Source: Apiotrichum sp. Y4204 (lineage: Eukaryota; Basidiomycota; Tremellomycetes; Trichosporonales; Trichosporonaceae). From it: a stretch of 64,000 bases of DNA. The position numbers and the translations under genes are program-made. The notes beneath the pieces are model-generated. The model saw nothing but the letters and a program-made list of their open reading frames with translations, had not been told where the DNA came from and did no database searches. The stretch spans positions 62,001 through 126,000 of the forward strand of contig JAMYHL010000015.1 of the NCBI GenBank assembly GCA_025531455.1, given 5' to 3'. Every line of letters begins with the position of its first letter. Position 1 is the stretch's first letter. Positions 25,027-36,321 of this stretch are shown here, in pieces.

Positions 25027-25976
25027 ATGACATCCGCGTTCCTTCCCTTCCAGTCGCAGGCCGTTGCCTCGTCTTCTGGTGTCAAGCCCAAGCGCAAGCG
25101 CGATGGAGAAGGCGAGGAGGATGCCACTGCCACTGCCAAGGTGAGTACCACACCTGGGATCGACGCGTGCCGTGCCTATGTCTGGCGGTCCTAGCGTGAC
25201 GGGGATCGTGCCCCGCGATCACTCATGTCCGTGGCACCATGCTGACATCTTCAGCACCTCCGCATCAACGTCCCTCAACACTTTGACGCGTCTACCGGCT
25301 TCCCCAACGGCTATCCTCCCGAGCTCGTTCCCGACATGACCACCTCCACCACCGCGTCCGAGTCGGACAACATGATGGACCACGACATGGACTTTGACAT
25401 GGACGACGCTCTCGAGACGCCGAGCTTGAATGAGACCTCGCAGTACTGCTACGCCGAGAGCGGATCAGGCGGCTTTGGCTTTGGTCCCGGTGCCGAGGAA
25501 GACGAGATGGACAGCGACGACGGGTCCCCCAAGGCCGGCTACGCTCAGCTCGGCTACTACCCGAACGGCAACCACGCACAGTCGACGCCCGTCACCCCCC
25601 ACGGCTGGAGTGCCAACTCTGGCCTCATCCAGCCCCAGAACGGCATGATTCTCGGCCCGGAAGCGTCTGCCGTTGAGCGCGTGCGCAATGCCCACGGCCC
25701 CAACTGCAAGTCGATCCCCCAGCTCCGTATGAGCGACTACCCCGATGCGAATGGCGCGCGCAGCCTCTGGTCTGTCTGCCAGGACTGCGGCGCATGTGAG
25801 CGCGCGAGCTAGACTGGAGTCTCAGTCAACTGTTGTCAGCTCTCGAGCTCGCAGCGAAGTGCCCTGGAGGCACGGACATTCCCATCTACAGTGCTTCATC
25901 TGAGAGGGCACAGTGTAAGTATCAAATAGTCTGCGCCGTGTTGTACTGGCGCCTATGCATGCCAGCATGTACGTGA
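25027..25976 (+). CDS. Unrecognised acidic protein with nuclear-localisation-like motif
   Basis: I do not recognise a family. Exons 25027-25140, 25255-25795, 25840-25914 and 25966-25976 give 741 nt, 246 residues. The N-terminus has a basic cluster (KPKRKRDGE) resembling a nuclear localisation signal. The middle is acidic and rich in Asp, Met, Gly and Ser (DHDMDFDMDD), with an SP/TP-rich segment. The C-terminus carries a conserved-looking Cys-rich end: WSVCQDCGASLELAAKCPGG, then TDIPIYSASSERAQSCT. Intron 3 is 51 nt, in frame and stop-free, so retention would insert 17 residues. The last exon is 11 nt. The very long CT-rich upstream region suggests heavy regulation. It may be a transcriptional regulator, but nothing proves it. 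Confidence 0.6.
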
Positions 25977-26128
25977 TGTGTGTTTACGGAAGTTGCAACG
26001 GATGGGGACCGCTCTCATAAGACTGGTGGCCGCTTTAGATCTCACTAATGACCCATGATGCATACACAACAAATGACACTCGACCGGATGAACATCTATG
26101 TACCTCGACCTCTACCTCCCCAACATTC

Positions 26129-26950
26129 TTACGTCCTCTTCCGCTTCGTCTTGCGCTTCTTCTTACTGCTCTGCGCCACCTCCTCGGCAACAATATCCGC
26201 CTCGACGCCAGCAAGGAGATTATCCGCTGCGGCAGCTTGCCCCTCTTGCTCCTCCTGTTCCTCCATACTTTCGTCCCGGTCTTCTCCGGGAATAACCTTC
26301 TCCCCTCCGCTCGCGATATGGCGGAAGCGCGTCGACCGCCCGACATCGTGCGCGAGCGCCTGCGTGCGCGCCAGCGCAGCGGCAGCCGTCGCGGGGGCTG
26401 GGGCGGCGGAATCCAGCGAGCGCTGGGTCGGGAGCGAGTGCTTGATTATGCGGCTGGCGGCGGGCACGTCGATGCGGCCTGGAGTCAGTGTGTGATACTT
26501 CTGGGCTTCTGGACGGGGGGCGCAGGGCGAGGAGTACTTCGGTGCTCATCGACGATCATTCACCATGCGCCCCACGCACACGCAGCACCACCAAACTCAC
26601 GCGATGGCCCGGCGTCGCCCTCGGCGGCGCGCACCTTGGCATAGTACGTCTTTATGCGTTCGAGCTCGGCAGATACGTCGTGCGTCTCGGGGTCGATCCC
26701 GCGCGTGCGGAGGAAGACTGGTGTCAGAAAGGAGAGCAGCCTGCGGATGTAACAATTTGCTTGCTCTTTACTCACTCCACACGAGGTTGTTAATCGCAAA
26801 CGCGAGGAGCACGTCCATTTTGGCCTTGTCCACGCTGCCGAGGGCGTCCATCGTCTCCCCCCGCGGCCGGCGAAGGAGCGGCGCGACGGCCGCTTCGAGC
26901 GCCGCGAAGCGCGTGGCCAGCTCTCCGAGCGCGAGGGTCGGGTCTTCCAT
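26129..26950 (-). CDS. LRP1: Exosome cofactor LRP1/RRP47 (C1D family)
   Basis: Nuclear RNA-binding partner of Rrp6 that helps the exosome process 3' ends of rRNA, snoRNA and snRNA. Exons 26950-26776, 26717-26601 and a last exon starting at 26478 (or 26508) to 26129; both alternatives stay in frame, giving about 213 or 223 residues. The Sas10/C1D helical domain reads VDKAKMDVLLAFAINNLVW, then FLRTRGIDPETHDVSAELER and IKTYYAKV, with the second conserved block GRIDVPAASRIIKHSL. The C-terminus is the expected Lys/Arg-rich RNA-binding tail (SSKKKRKTKRKRT). Convergent with the acidic-protein gene (152 bp between stops). Confidence 0.85.
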
Positions 26951-28220
26951 TGTGCGATCTGCGAGTTTGTTGATACTTGGTGATGCAGGTGATGCTGCCT
27001 TGCCTCGCGGTTGTTGCTTGCTCGTCGTGTGAGGGCCGTGAGGGCGGGGTCATTGACACAGAAACATCAACTTTTGTTATGTCACGTGAGAGAGGTGCGG
27101 AGCGGGGCACACAAATAAGGTTACCACGCGAGAACCAAGTGGACGAGGTCGGAGGATCCCTCGATCCCTGCGGCGCATTCTTTTTCCAATATATCACGTG
27201 CTTTTGATCTGAAGGAATTCGTATAAGAACTAGGGGTGAGCTAGAAATGAAATTGACTTTCGGCGTGTATGCCTATTCTCTGATCTCTGAATTCACACGG
27301 CATCACGTGATCGGTCTACATGTTTACACGCGAATTACACGATCTCCACGATCTACACACACGTACACACATGTGCGTCTGCGTCGATCCTTGATGTCTC
27401 ACGCCGGCCCGGTCAATGCCGGTCGATGCCGGTCGACCGTCGATGATGTCAAGGATGGCCGTATTCCACCCCAGCTTGTAAGGTAGTAGTGACTAGTGAC
27501 TTTAGAGAGCGCAATACAAGAGGGGCTCTTGTATAACGATGAAGTACACCAGACGTGGTGCCGGACAGGCTTGTGCTGAGGAGCTCTGCTTGGAAGGTCT
27601 CCTACGGTGGGGACAAGCAGAGTTACATACGGGAACGAGGACTGGTGCGGTGGCAAGCAAGGCGATCAGTCAATACTACGGATACTATGTGCTAGTACGG
27701 GCTAGTACGGGCAAAGTGTGTGCAGTGTACCGAGGTGAACAGTAGCGTATGAGGGTACAGTACGGCACAGTCCAGTACGTACTGTGCATACCATAGCAGA
27801 CCACGATGTCAAACGTCTGCAGGCACCGGCATATCTTCTCCCCAGGGGGCCAAGACTCGCAAACGCGGGGAACTGCGACAGTGTCCACGAGGTGCACGAG
27901 GTACAAGAGGTGGGCGGCATTGACGGTCGGGTATCGAGTATCTCGGCCACCACCTGCGCGCCGGGAGCCGATGTCACAATGGCAACTATAACGTACGCCA
28001 AGCGCCGCGACATTGATCTTCCGGCGCTACTGTGAGCTATTTGGGGGGAAGAGGCCGAAGCTAACTCTGATGGATATGGAGTGGCGGTCGTGCTCCAGTG
28101 CTCAGGTTGACAACGCGCTATGGATATAAGAACCTAGACCCGCTAACGGCCTTCGGTCGCCTCTTGACTCGACTCGTGTTCCAGCTCACTTACTGCTGAG
28201 AGTTGCTCGTCCCCACAGCC
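26951..28220. promoter_or_regulatory. Divergent promoter LRP1 / FHS transporter with three CACGTG sites
   Basis: 1.27 kb without genes. Perfect CACGTG E-boxes lie at 27083-27088, 27195-27200 and 27304-27309. The spacing is regular at 112 and 109 bp. Inverted repeats follow near 27765-27787 (arms GCACAGT / ACTGTGC around the palindrome CAGTACGTACTG). A pair of CTAGTACGGG direct repeats sits at about 27692-27712. The E-boxes suggest bHLH control of one or both genes. Confidence 0.5.
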
Positions 28221-29783
28221 ATGAGCCCCGTGCCCGCCGATTATACGGCGCTCTCGCGCTTCCAGCTCATCTTTGCCTTTTCGCTCGTCACCTCTCTTGT
28301 ATGTCCGGTCAGCTTATTGGGTTCTCTGACGTCAGTTCTTCCTATGGGGCCTGTCCTACGGCTTGGTGGACAGTCTGAACAGTCACTTCAAGGTGTGTAT
28401 CCCCCCGGAGTACCGGAGTCTATCACTGACAATGGCAGGAGATCTTCCACCTCGACTATACGCAGACTACGCTGCTCCAGTTTGCGTACTTTATCTCATA
28501 CCTCCTGGTCTCGCCGCCCATGGGCGTGCTCATGCGCCGCATCGGGTACAAGAATGGCATCCACATTGGTCTTGGTCTCTTTAGCGCGGGTTGTATCCTG
28601 TGAGCCATTCAACCCCCGCAATACTAACGCTTTCTCCAGGTTCTGGCCGTCAGCAGTGTACCGCCAGTATGGCATGTTTATCGCATTCACCTTTGTGGCG
28701 GCAAGCGGCATTGCCACACTCGAGACGGCGGCCAACACGTACATTGTGGTGCTTGGCCCGGCAAAGTACGCCGCGTTCCGGCTTACACTGGCGCAGGCGT
28801 TTAACGGCATTGCGACGGTCATTGGCCCGCAGATTGCCTCAAACACCTTTTTCAACGGCAAGAACGCCACCGAGCTCGGGACAGTGCAGTACGTCTACCT
28901 CGCGGTTGCGGTGTTTGCGCTCCTCCTGAACATTGGATTCGCGTTCGCCAAGCTCCCCGAGGTGCGGCAGCACGTCTCCGAGGCGCTTGAGGCGCAGGCA
29001 GAGAAGGAGGGGATCCGCGGGCTCTTCAAGAAACAGCACATGGTGTGGGGATTCTGGGCCGAGTTTTGTTATGTTGGCGCGCAGGTCGCCGTCGCGTCCC
29101 AGTGCATGTTCTACGTCCAAAAGCTTCCCGGCATTAACCCGCCCTACTCGCAAAAGATGGCGTCAAACTACTTCTCCGTCGGCCAGGCAGTCTTCACCGT
29201 CGGCCGCTTCTTTGGCGTCGCATACCTCCGCTACGTCGATCCGGCATTTACGCTTGGCGTCAACGGCGTCGGCCTGGTGCTGTTTAGTATCCTGTGCTCT
29301 ACGATCCCGGCGCACGGGGGGCTTGCGTGCCTTATGCTCGTTTTCTTTTTCGAGTCGACGTGCTATCCCGTCATTTTCGCCATTGCCACCAAGGATCTGG
29401 GAGGTTATGCCCGTGTCGGCGGCGGGATCATCGCCGCGGGAGTCTCGGGCGGCGCGTGGTACCCCTCTGCGCAGGCGGCCTTTTCGGACGCGCACGGCCC
29501 CCACGGAAGCTACCTCGTCCCCATGACGGGGTTCATCCCGCTCATGGTGTATGGGTGGGTCATGTGGGCGCTCAAGTGCCGCCGCATGGGCAAGTGGAGC
29601 ATCTGGCAGCGACATCTCGACGGGCGCCGCGAGGCGGTCGAGGACTCGGGGGCGGTCATGGGTGTCGAGGGCGGATTCGACGAGGGCGTCAAGCACGAGC
29701 ATGATATCGTGCACGATGACGATAAGGACAAGATGCCCCATCCGAGCCAGCAGAGAGCGTACCGTGTCGACTCGCGCAGTTGA
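28221..29783 (+). CDS. Major facilitator transporter, fucose/glucose-galactose (FHS) family
   Basis: Twelve-helix proton symporter for a sugar at the plasma membrane; the FHS family includes bacterial FucP and GluP. Exons 28221-28298, 28336-28392, 28439-28599, 28640-29783; 479 residues. FHS hallmarks are FFLWGLSYGLVDSLN in helix 1, QFAYFISYLLVSPPMGVLMR with RRIGYKNGI between helices 2 and 3, LFWPSA, and ASGIATLETAANTYIVVLGP in helix 4, where bacterial relatives have NPY. RLTLAQAFNGIATVIGP follows. The C-terminal tail is hydrophilic and His/Asp-rich (EHDIVHDDDKDK). Substrate cannot be read from sequence. Convergent with the NADH dehydrogenase. Confidence 0.88.
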   Translation: MSPVPADYTALSRFQLIFAFSLVTSLVCPVSLLGSLTSVLPMGPVLRLGGQSEQSLQGVYPPGVPESITDNGRRSSTSTIRRLRCSSLRTLSHTSWSRRPWACSCAASGTRMASTLVLVSLARVVSCEPFNPRNTNAFSRFWPSAVYRQYGMFIAFTFVAASGIATLETAANTYIVVLGPAKYAAFRLTLAQAFNGIATVIGPQIASNTFFNGKNATELGTVQYVYLAVAVFALLLNIGFAFAKLPEVRQHVSEALEAQAEKEGIRGLFKKQHMVWGFWAEFCYVGAQVAVASQCMFYVQKLPGINPPYSQKMASNYFSVGQAVFTVGRFFGVAYLRYVDPAFTLGVNGVGLVLFSILCSTIPAHGGLACLMLVFFFESTCYPVIFAIATKDLGGYARVGGGIIAAGVSGGAWYPSAQAAFSDAHGPHGSYLVPMTGFIPLMVYGWVMWALKCRRMGKWSIWQRHLDGRREAVEDSGAVMGVEGGFDEGVKHEHDIVHDDDKDKMPHPSQQRAYRVDSRS

Positions 29784-30115
29784 GCAAGCTGGACTGCGAG
29801 CGCTGGATGGCGGGAAGGTGAGAGTCAAGTCTGTAAGATACGCAAGTGGAGTTTGTAAGCGCAGGTTCCGACAGATGCAGAAGCAGAGAAGCAGTGATGA
29901 ACAGAGTACTTTCCACGAATCTCATGAGTGTCGTGCGGCGTGTTGCTTATGAATATACGTCGCGCTAAGATCAACATCTCGACGGGACGCCGCACGATTC
30001 GGAGCGGAATGTGCTGCATGAGCCGTTATACAGTACAAACACAAAACCTGCTGTCGTCGTGGTGACCGCACTGGACCTTTTGCCTCTTCCTCGCCCATCT
30101 CCCACACCCTCCTCT
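29784..30115. other. Convergent 3' region
   Basis: 332 bp between the stops of the transporter and the NADH dehydrogenase; no gene seen. Confidence 0.5.
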
Positions 30116-32014
30116 CTAGTAGTTTGTGACATCGCGGCCAAAGAAAAAGTTGAGCGTCCAGTACATGGGGATGAGGAGCTTGTTGCGCCACCCCATCGCG
30201 AGGGTGACATAATATGAGCGCCATACGAGCCACGCGACAAAGCTGAATGTCAGCCATGTCAGCTTGCAGCTTGCAGCTTGCAGCGTGCAGCTTGTGTGCC
30301 GTGTCGACTACTCACCCCGAGATACGCGCGCGGAAGCCGTCCGTGCCCTTGCTTGTGCGGTCCACCATGGCCTTGTAGTCGCCGATAAAGACCATGCTCC
30401 CGCGGTTCTTCCAGTGGAAGTCTGGGAGTGCAGACAGCTCCGAGCCCGTCGCAACCGACTTGAGCGTCGACGACATGTATCCCGCCATCTGTGATGCCAC
30501 TGTGGTCAATGACTGTTAAGAGTGTAGTGTACGCACCCTGCGCAGTTGCCGGGAGCTTGTTTCCGTCTGCGGGCGTCGAGTTGTCGCCAATCGCGAATAC
30601 TCCAGGGCGGACCTCGCCGTTCTCATCCAGGACCTCGAGATGCGGCCCGACCTTGATCCTGCTGTCAGCGCTGCAACCTTGCCAGCACTCACGACTTGCT
30701 GTCCTTGGACACGCCCTTGAGGTCTTTCACAAACTCGTTAATCGCAAGGCCCGTGTTCCACACCAAGAGTCTGCCGTGAGCACAAGAACCGCCATGACGA
30801 CATACCCATACGGCACGCGCTCGCCGTTCTGGAGCTCGATCCAGTCGGGTCCGACAGCGGTGACCCGTGAGTTTCCGCGAACCGTCACGCCGTCGCGGGA
30901 AAACTTCTTCTCCGCATACCCGCGCAGGCTGGCGTCGAACCCGCCCAGAATCCCCGGCGCGGTATCGTACAGCGTAATGTCGACCTGGCCCTTGAGCTGC
31001 GGGTAGATGCGGTACACGTCCTGCTGGATGAAATCGTGCAGCTCGGCGGCAAACTCGACACCGGTGGGCCCGCCGCCGACAATGCGGAAGGACAACAGCC
31101 GCTTGCGCTGCTCGGGGGTCACTCCCGGCTTGCACGCCAACTCGAGGTTGTACAGCAGGTGTCGGCGGATGGCGCGCGCCTCACGCACGTCCTTGAGGAA
31201 TTTAGCGTGCTCGAGCACGCCGGGGGTATTGAACCACGCGCTCCGGCACCCTGTCGCGATGACGAGCTTGTCGTATCCAATCTCGTACGCCTCGCCGGGC
31301 GTGTATCCGGCGCTGAGCTCGGCGCCCTGGCTCGGCCCCGGGACGTGCTCTTCGCCCGGGACGAGCGCCGGCAGCGCCGGATCAATCTTGATTGTCTTCT
31401 TATCAAAGTCTGGAGAAGAGAGGTAAGTAAACAGCCGCACTCCGGGTATTGATCATTCCGCACGTACCGACGCTCTCGGCCCAGCCCTGGTAGTAGTTCA
31501 AGTTCTTGATGCCGCGCACGGGCTCGGTCGCGCACTGGAACTCGAGCGTGCCGACGCATGTCGACGCGAGGAACGGCGTAAAGGAGAAGAACGAGTTGGG
31601 GGAGACGACGCTCACTGCGGGAGGATTAGTGATGTGCTTCCGGTGTGGGATACCGACAGCTCGGACGAGCGGTCACACGAGCACGAGCCGGGAGTGGTTA
31701 TGCACGCAGGTGGCCCAGACTTTGGGTAGATCCAGAGACAAGCACAAAGCCTTAAAGCCCATCAGACTCCTCTCTTCCCCGCCACTCACCGTCATACAAG
31801 TTCTTATCCACCTTGCTGTCCGTCAGTACATCCAACCCCATCGCTTCACCCACCGCGCAAGGTTGTACCCGCCCCACCCCGAGCCGAGGATGACGAGACG
31901 GGGTTTGGAGGCGATGACCTGCGTCGCGAGCCTGCGGCCCGGGAGGAGGGTGGGGGAGAGCGAGTGGAGGGGGCGGGCGAGGTGTGCGAGACGTGGGAGT
32001 CGTGTCCGTAGCAT
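30116..32014 (-). CDS. Type II (rotenone-insensitive) NADH:ubiquinone oxidoreductase, mitochondrial
   Basis: Single-polypeptide FAD enzyme that passes electrons from NADH to ubiquinone without pumping protons (NDI1/NDE family). Eight exons: 32014-31854, 31815-31790, 31614-31468, 31409-30806, 30770-30693, 30658-30537, 30499-30316, 30242-30116; 1449 nt, 482 residues. An Arg/Leu/Ser presequence (MLRTRLPRLAHLARPLHSLS) precedes the FAD motif GSGWGG at 44-49. The substrate segment SPNSFFSFTPFLAS and the NADH motif GGGPTG at about 223-228 follow. The quinone-site region is FAIGDNSTPAD with ATAQVASQ, then the membrane-anchoring C-terminus FFFGRDVTNY. No EF-hand is present. Facing (matrix or intermembrane space) cannot be decided, so I give no symbol. 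Confidence 0.92.
30260..30293 (+). repeat. Five 7-bp repeats (CAGCTTG) in an intron
   Basis: Five tandem copies of CAGCTTG, one with a single change, lie at the acceptor side of the last intron of the NADH dehydrogenase gene. Probably slippage. Confidence 0.8.
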
Positions 32015-32874
32015 TTTGAGTGTAGGCGGAATGGAGATGATGGAAATTGTTGAGATGATGGAGTGGGAGGGAATCGGGGGGAGGTATGCATAAGAGAGTA
32101 TCTTTTCTTTGGCTGCCTGTTCCCCGCTGTCGTCAAGAGAGGAGCGCCGAGAGACACGGATTTCTGGTAATTCCTGGATTCCAGGACATGAAAGACGGAC
32201 AACGCAACAGCTCGAAGAGACTGCGATGTCGCAATGCCTCTCTTGACATCCACGATAACCCGACGGCCCGACCCCCCCGACTGTCATAATATTCCATGAT
32301 GTCATTCCTCTCTCCTCCTCCTCGGTAGTCACCTCTTCTGTAAAAACATTACCACCGGGAAGAATCGCACACACCAAACAGCGACAAGGAATACCAAACC
32401 CTCCACTCCCCCTCGCTCCCCTCGTTATCGCGGCTTATCGCAACGGTCGCGCGGGTGGGCACGAGTGCCGGTGTTCCGGTGATGTTCCGGTGACTCGCCA
32501 GGTGACTGACACAGTACTGGTATTCTGGTGTCGACTCATAATCCCAAGTAAGTAGATTTGGTTTCTCGGAGAGATGCGCACCTACAGGAACACTACAAGC
32601 ACTACGACTCTTGGCGAGCGCCCCATCTCGCCACGGCTTGCGCTGGAACGCGCCCGGCTCTCGTCTCCGTGTCCTCCCTGACGCGGCGATGACGGCGCAG
32701 GCTGCGCACCGACTCAGAACAGGGGACGGAGACGGAGGCCATGGCCGTGTCACAGGCACCGATGCAGCACGGAGTGTGGTTTGCATGCCCGTGCTCTATT
32801 TAATCTCCCCGCGAATGCCATAAAGTTACATGCCACAATCTACCGCTCTGCGCCACAAACGCAATGCCACTATG
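32015..32874. other. Intergenic: NADH dehydrogenase promoter and YMR1 3' end
   Basis: 860 bp between tandem minus-strand genes with no recognisable exon. In-frame ATGs upstream of 32014 exist (to 32377), but they would add a long non-mitochondrial extension before a good presequence, so I kept the downstream start. Confidence 0.5.
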
Positions 32875-35800
32875 CTAGAGGACGCCGAGGGGGTCCCACG
32901 CCTTACTGTCGCCGCCGAGCGCGGCCTCAAAAAGCGCCTTGTCCTCGGCCGGCTTGGCTAGCGTCGCCGGCTCCGCCGGAGGTTCCTTCTTGGTCGGCTC
33001 CTTCTCGTCCCTGCGCACGGCCGCAAGACTCAGGTCATCGAGACGCCGGCGCGCACCCTCCTCGCCCCACGGGTTGTCGTTCCAGCTGGCCGATTTCGTC
33101 GAGGCCGGTTTACTCGCTGGCTGCTGGACGGACTCACTCGACGGCCGCTCGGACGCGAGAATAGCCGACGGCGCGTCCACCATCCACGGATTCGCTTCCG
33201 AGGGGACGCGGAGCGGTGTGCGTGGAAGCGTGGTGGATGGTTGCCGGCCCTCGCCAATCCCCGTGCCTGGCGCGTAGGACGCGTTCGTGCTTGCCGACGC
33301 CCACATCTCGTCGTCGTTCGCGTCACGTATTTGGCTCAGTGCATCCGACGCCGTCGAGCGTATCTGGTTGAAGGCGCTCAGTGCACCGGTCTGCAGCTGT
33401 GACCAATTCCACCCGCCTCCACTGGACTTGGGTGGCCCGCGCGAGAATGGGGATGCGGCGGGAGGGGCAGTGGCACTGGTGGGTGCCGAGGATGGACCGG
33501 CCTCTTCCCGAGTCGAGTCAAGGCGTGCAAGGGGTGGTCGGGGAGACGGGGTCACGGAGCCCGAGTTGGACACGGATGTACTCATGGACCCTGTGCTCGT
33601 CGCCTTCTCCTCCGTAACCAAGACCGCTTCTGCAAGAAACCGAGACTGGGGCGGATTCATCTCCTCTTCGCTGCGCTTGAAGAGGCGGTGCCAGAATCTA
33701 ACGTCCTTGGGGTCGGGGAAGAGCACACCCATGTCTGCGTCCGGAGCCCGCGACGTCGGGTCATCCAGCGCCGGTGCATACTCAGGATTGAGGTACCGCT
33801 TCCTCTGAGCTGGGAGGTCGAACCACTCCCATGCAGAGACGGTACGGTCGACATACGGCGCCTTGTTCTTGCCCTGGTGCACGCGCCGCTGCCGTTCGCT
33901 GTCAAAGAGGAACGTACCAAACTGGCACGCGTACAGATGGTAGTGAAGGTCCAGGAGGTAGTCCTCGTTGAACTCGAAGCGATCCGGGAACTGGCGCTGG
34001 ATCTGGCGCACACAATCCAAAAACTGGTGGAACACGGGTGACACCTCTTTGAGATGGCTGTTTGACTGGAACTGTTTGGACACGCTGCCAAAGAACGCCT
34101 GCACACCCTTGACGGCAACACCAAAGTCGTCGTCGCTCAGCTCGTCCGCGTCAAGATTGTCCGGTGTCGCAGTGAAGAGCTTGTCCGACGACAAGTGGCC
34201 CGAGCGCTGGAGGAACATGTGTCCGAACGCGAGCCAGTCCTTCTCCACCAAAACTTTGAAACCCTCAAGCGTGCGGTAGTACGGGTCGAGGCACAGCTGA
34301 GCGATGGCGCTCAGCTGTGATGTGCGGTCCCAGCCGTCCGAGCAGTGTATCAGGACGTGGGAAGAGGAGATGTGGATATTGCGGATAATAACAAGTGAGC
34401 CGTCGAGAATACACGCAATGTGTTTTAGCCAATTGCTTCTCCGAAGCTTGTGAGTGTCCACGGGGAGCTGCGACGCATCCGCCTCTGCGAGCGCCTCGCA
34501 CACCGTTTTTAGACTATTCCGCATGACGTGGATGTTATCAATCCCGAGATGCTGCTTCTTCCCACACTTGTACCAGTCCATGTTCTCCGTGCCCGCGCCC
34601 TTGGCCTTGTTGGCCATGGCGTTTGTGGTCGGGCGCGCGTCGATGATCAGGTTCGTTGGTGTTGCGCCGTAAACTGTCCCTGCACTGGGGACGGACACGT
34701 ACGAGGGCGAGGCGCTGAGTGGCGGTGAAGTCGCTGCTAATGCCGTCTCCGGAGACAGATGAGAGGTAAAGATACACTCTACCAGCCGCTCGTCCTGCGG
34801 TGACCGCGCGTTCTTGATACCTATCATGGGTTGTGAGGATCGCGTGATGGAGGCCTGCCGTCAGTGGTGACTACAAAGAACGGACCACCACCAACTCACG
34901 TGGTTCGCCCAGTGGAGATATGACAGTGCTGGGATGCGCGCCTTGGAGCGGTACTTTGCCGCATACGACAGCAGCGTGTCGCTGATACGCGTCGGCACGA
35001 CCAGTTTCGCAGGGTACGTCGGGGAAAAGGTGTAGTCGCGGTTAATGTCCGTGAAGCGCCATGCTTTGGTGCGCAGGCCGACGCCCTGGCGCGCAAACTC
35101 GGTGCGGGGGTTGAAGCTGCCCCAGCCGGGGACGGGTTCCGGTGCCGCACTGGCATCGGTGGACTCGGCCAGCGCCTCGGGCGGCGGTGCCGGGTCCAGA
35201 GGGTTCGCAACCGTCGGCTCGGCCTCGGCGTCAGCAGCTGCCCCTGCGAGGCTTTGGAGCGACGCCTTGGTCACGGTCGGCGATCGCGGGAGGGTGTAGA
35301 AAAACGCGTACAGCTGCTCGACATTTTCTGCTGTCAGCGAGTAACATTACCAAGAAGGGCTGGGCATCAGTGGCAAGGGACGTCGGAGTCGCGACGCGCG
35401 GCTTGAGGGGCACTCCCCAAAGCACTCGGCACCGCCAGCCCGCGTCCTCGACCACCAGCTCCATACCCCCCAATTCAACAACTCACGCGCAACCGCACAG
35501 TCGCGCACGCTCTGCCAGACGTCCTCTGCGCCGCCCTCACGGTCGCGCTCAAAGAGGAGGGTGTACGAGTCAAACGTCTTTGTGCCGACAAGAAGGGGGT
35601 ATCGGCCATTCGGGGCCTGCTGGAGGCGCTGGAGGACGTTGATAGTCGGATACGGGACCCAGACCTCGTGCGCGGCGGCCTCGGCCTCGGGGATCGGCGC
35701 CGTGTCAGCGAATGCGGAGCTGGAGGACGAGGAAGAGACCCGCGGTCCTGGCTGCGGTCCTAGTTTTGATTCTGACCCCAAGCTTGCAGACCCGGCGGGG

Positions 35801-35955
35801 ACAGGGGCAACCGAGACAGCACCCGTCGGGCGGAAGATGAGATGGTGCGGGGTGAGGTGCAGCGTGCCCTGCACATGGACGCGGGTGTGTGGTGGCGCGG
35901 CGGTCGTGCGCTCGAGAATCACGCGCTCGACCTTTGCGACGCGGAGGGCGTCCAT
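32875..35955 (-). CDS. YMR1: Myotubularin-type phosphoinositide 3-phosphatase
   Basis: Dephosphorylates PtdIns3P (and PtdIns(3,5)P2) on endosomes and the vacuole. Exons 35955-35487, 35327-34900, 34854-32875; 2877 nt, 958 residues, longer than yeast Ymr1 because of a C-terminal extension. A PH-GRAM domain occupies roughly residues 1-155 (VQGTLHLTPHHLIFRPTG, then YPTINVLQRL). The phosphatase domain contains the family active-site loop HCSDGWDRTSQ with the catalytic Cys near residue 470. Conserved segments EKDWLAFGHMFLQRSGH and FNEDYLLDLHYHLYACQFGTF follow. The last ~250 residues are Ser/Pro-rich and unlike the family core. Divergent from DSC3 across 366 bp. Confidence 0.92.
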
Positions 35956-36321
35956 CGCCGCGGGCTCTAGATGTGAGTATGGGGTATGGGGGAGGGAAGT
36001 GGTGGGTGACAAAGAGAGAGAGGGGAAGGTTGTGGCAATGTGGGTCTTGTGATGGTGGGTGGTGACGCGGGACGTCGGGGACGAGCTGCTCGATGGCGTC
36101 GACGACTCTGTTTGCAGCGTGGGGAATGCCTGGCTGCACGGCCAGATTGGGAAGTGGACGGAGATGACGGAAATGACACGCGCGAGAAGCGCGACAAGCA
36201 CGCAGCTTTCACGCGACTTGACCCCGAGCAGTGACGTTCCGACGTTTCGACGTATGGTTGCCACCCAGGCTTACCTCGAATTGCGCAAGTTGCATCAATC
36301 CACTCTTCCACCGCCATCCCC
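35956..36321. promoter_or_regulatory. Divergent promoter YMR1 / DSC3
   Basis: 366 bp between divergent start codons; no motif assigned. Confidence 0.45.
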
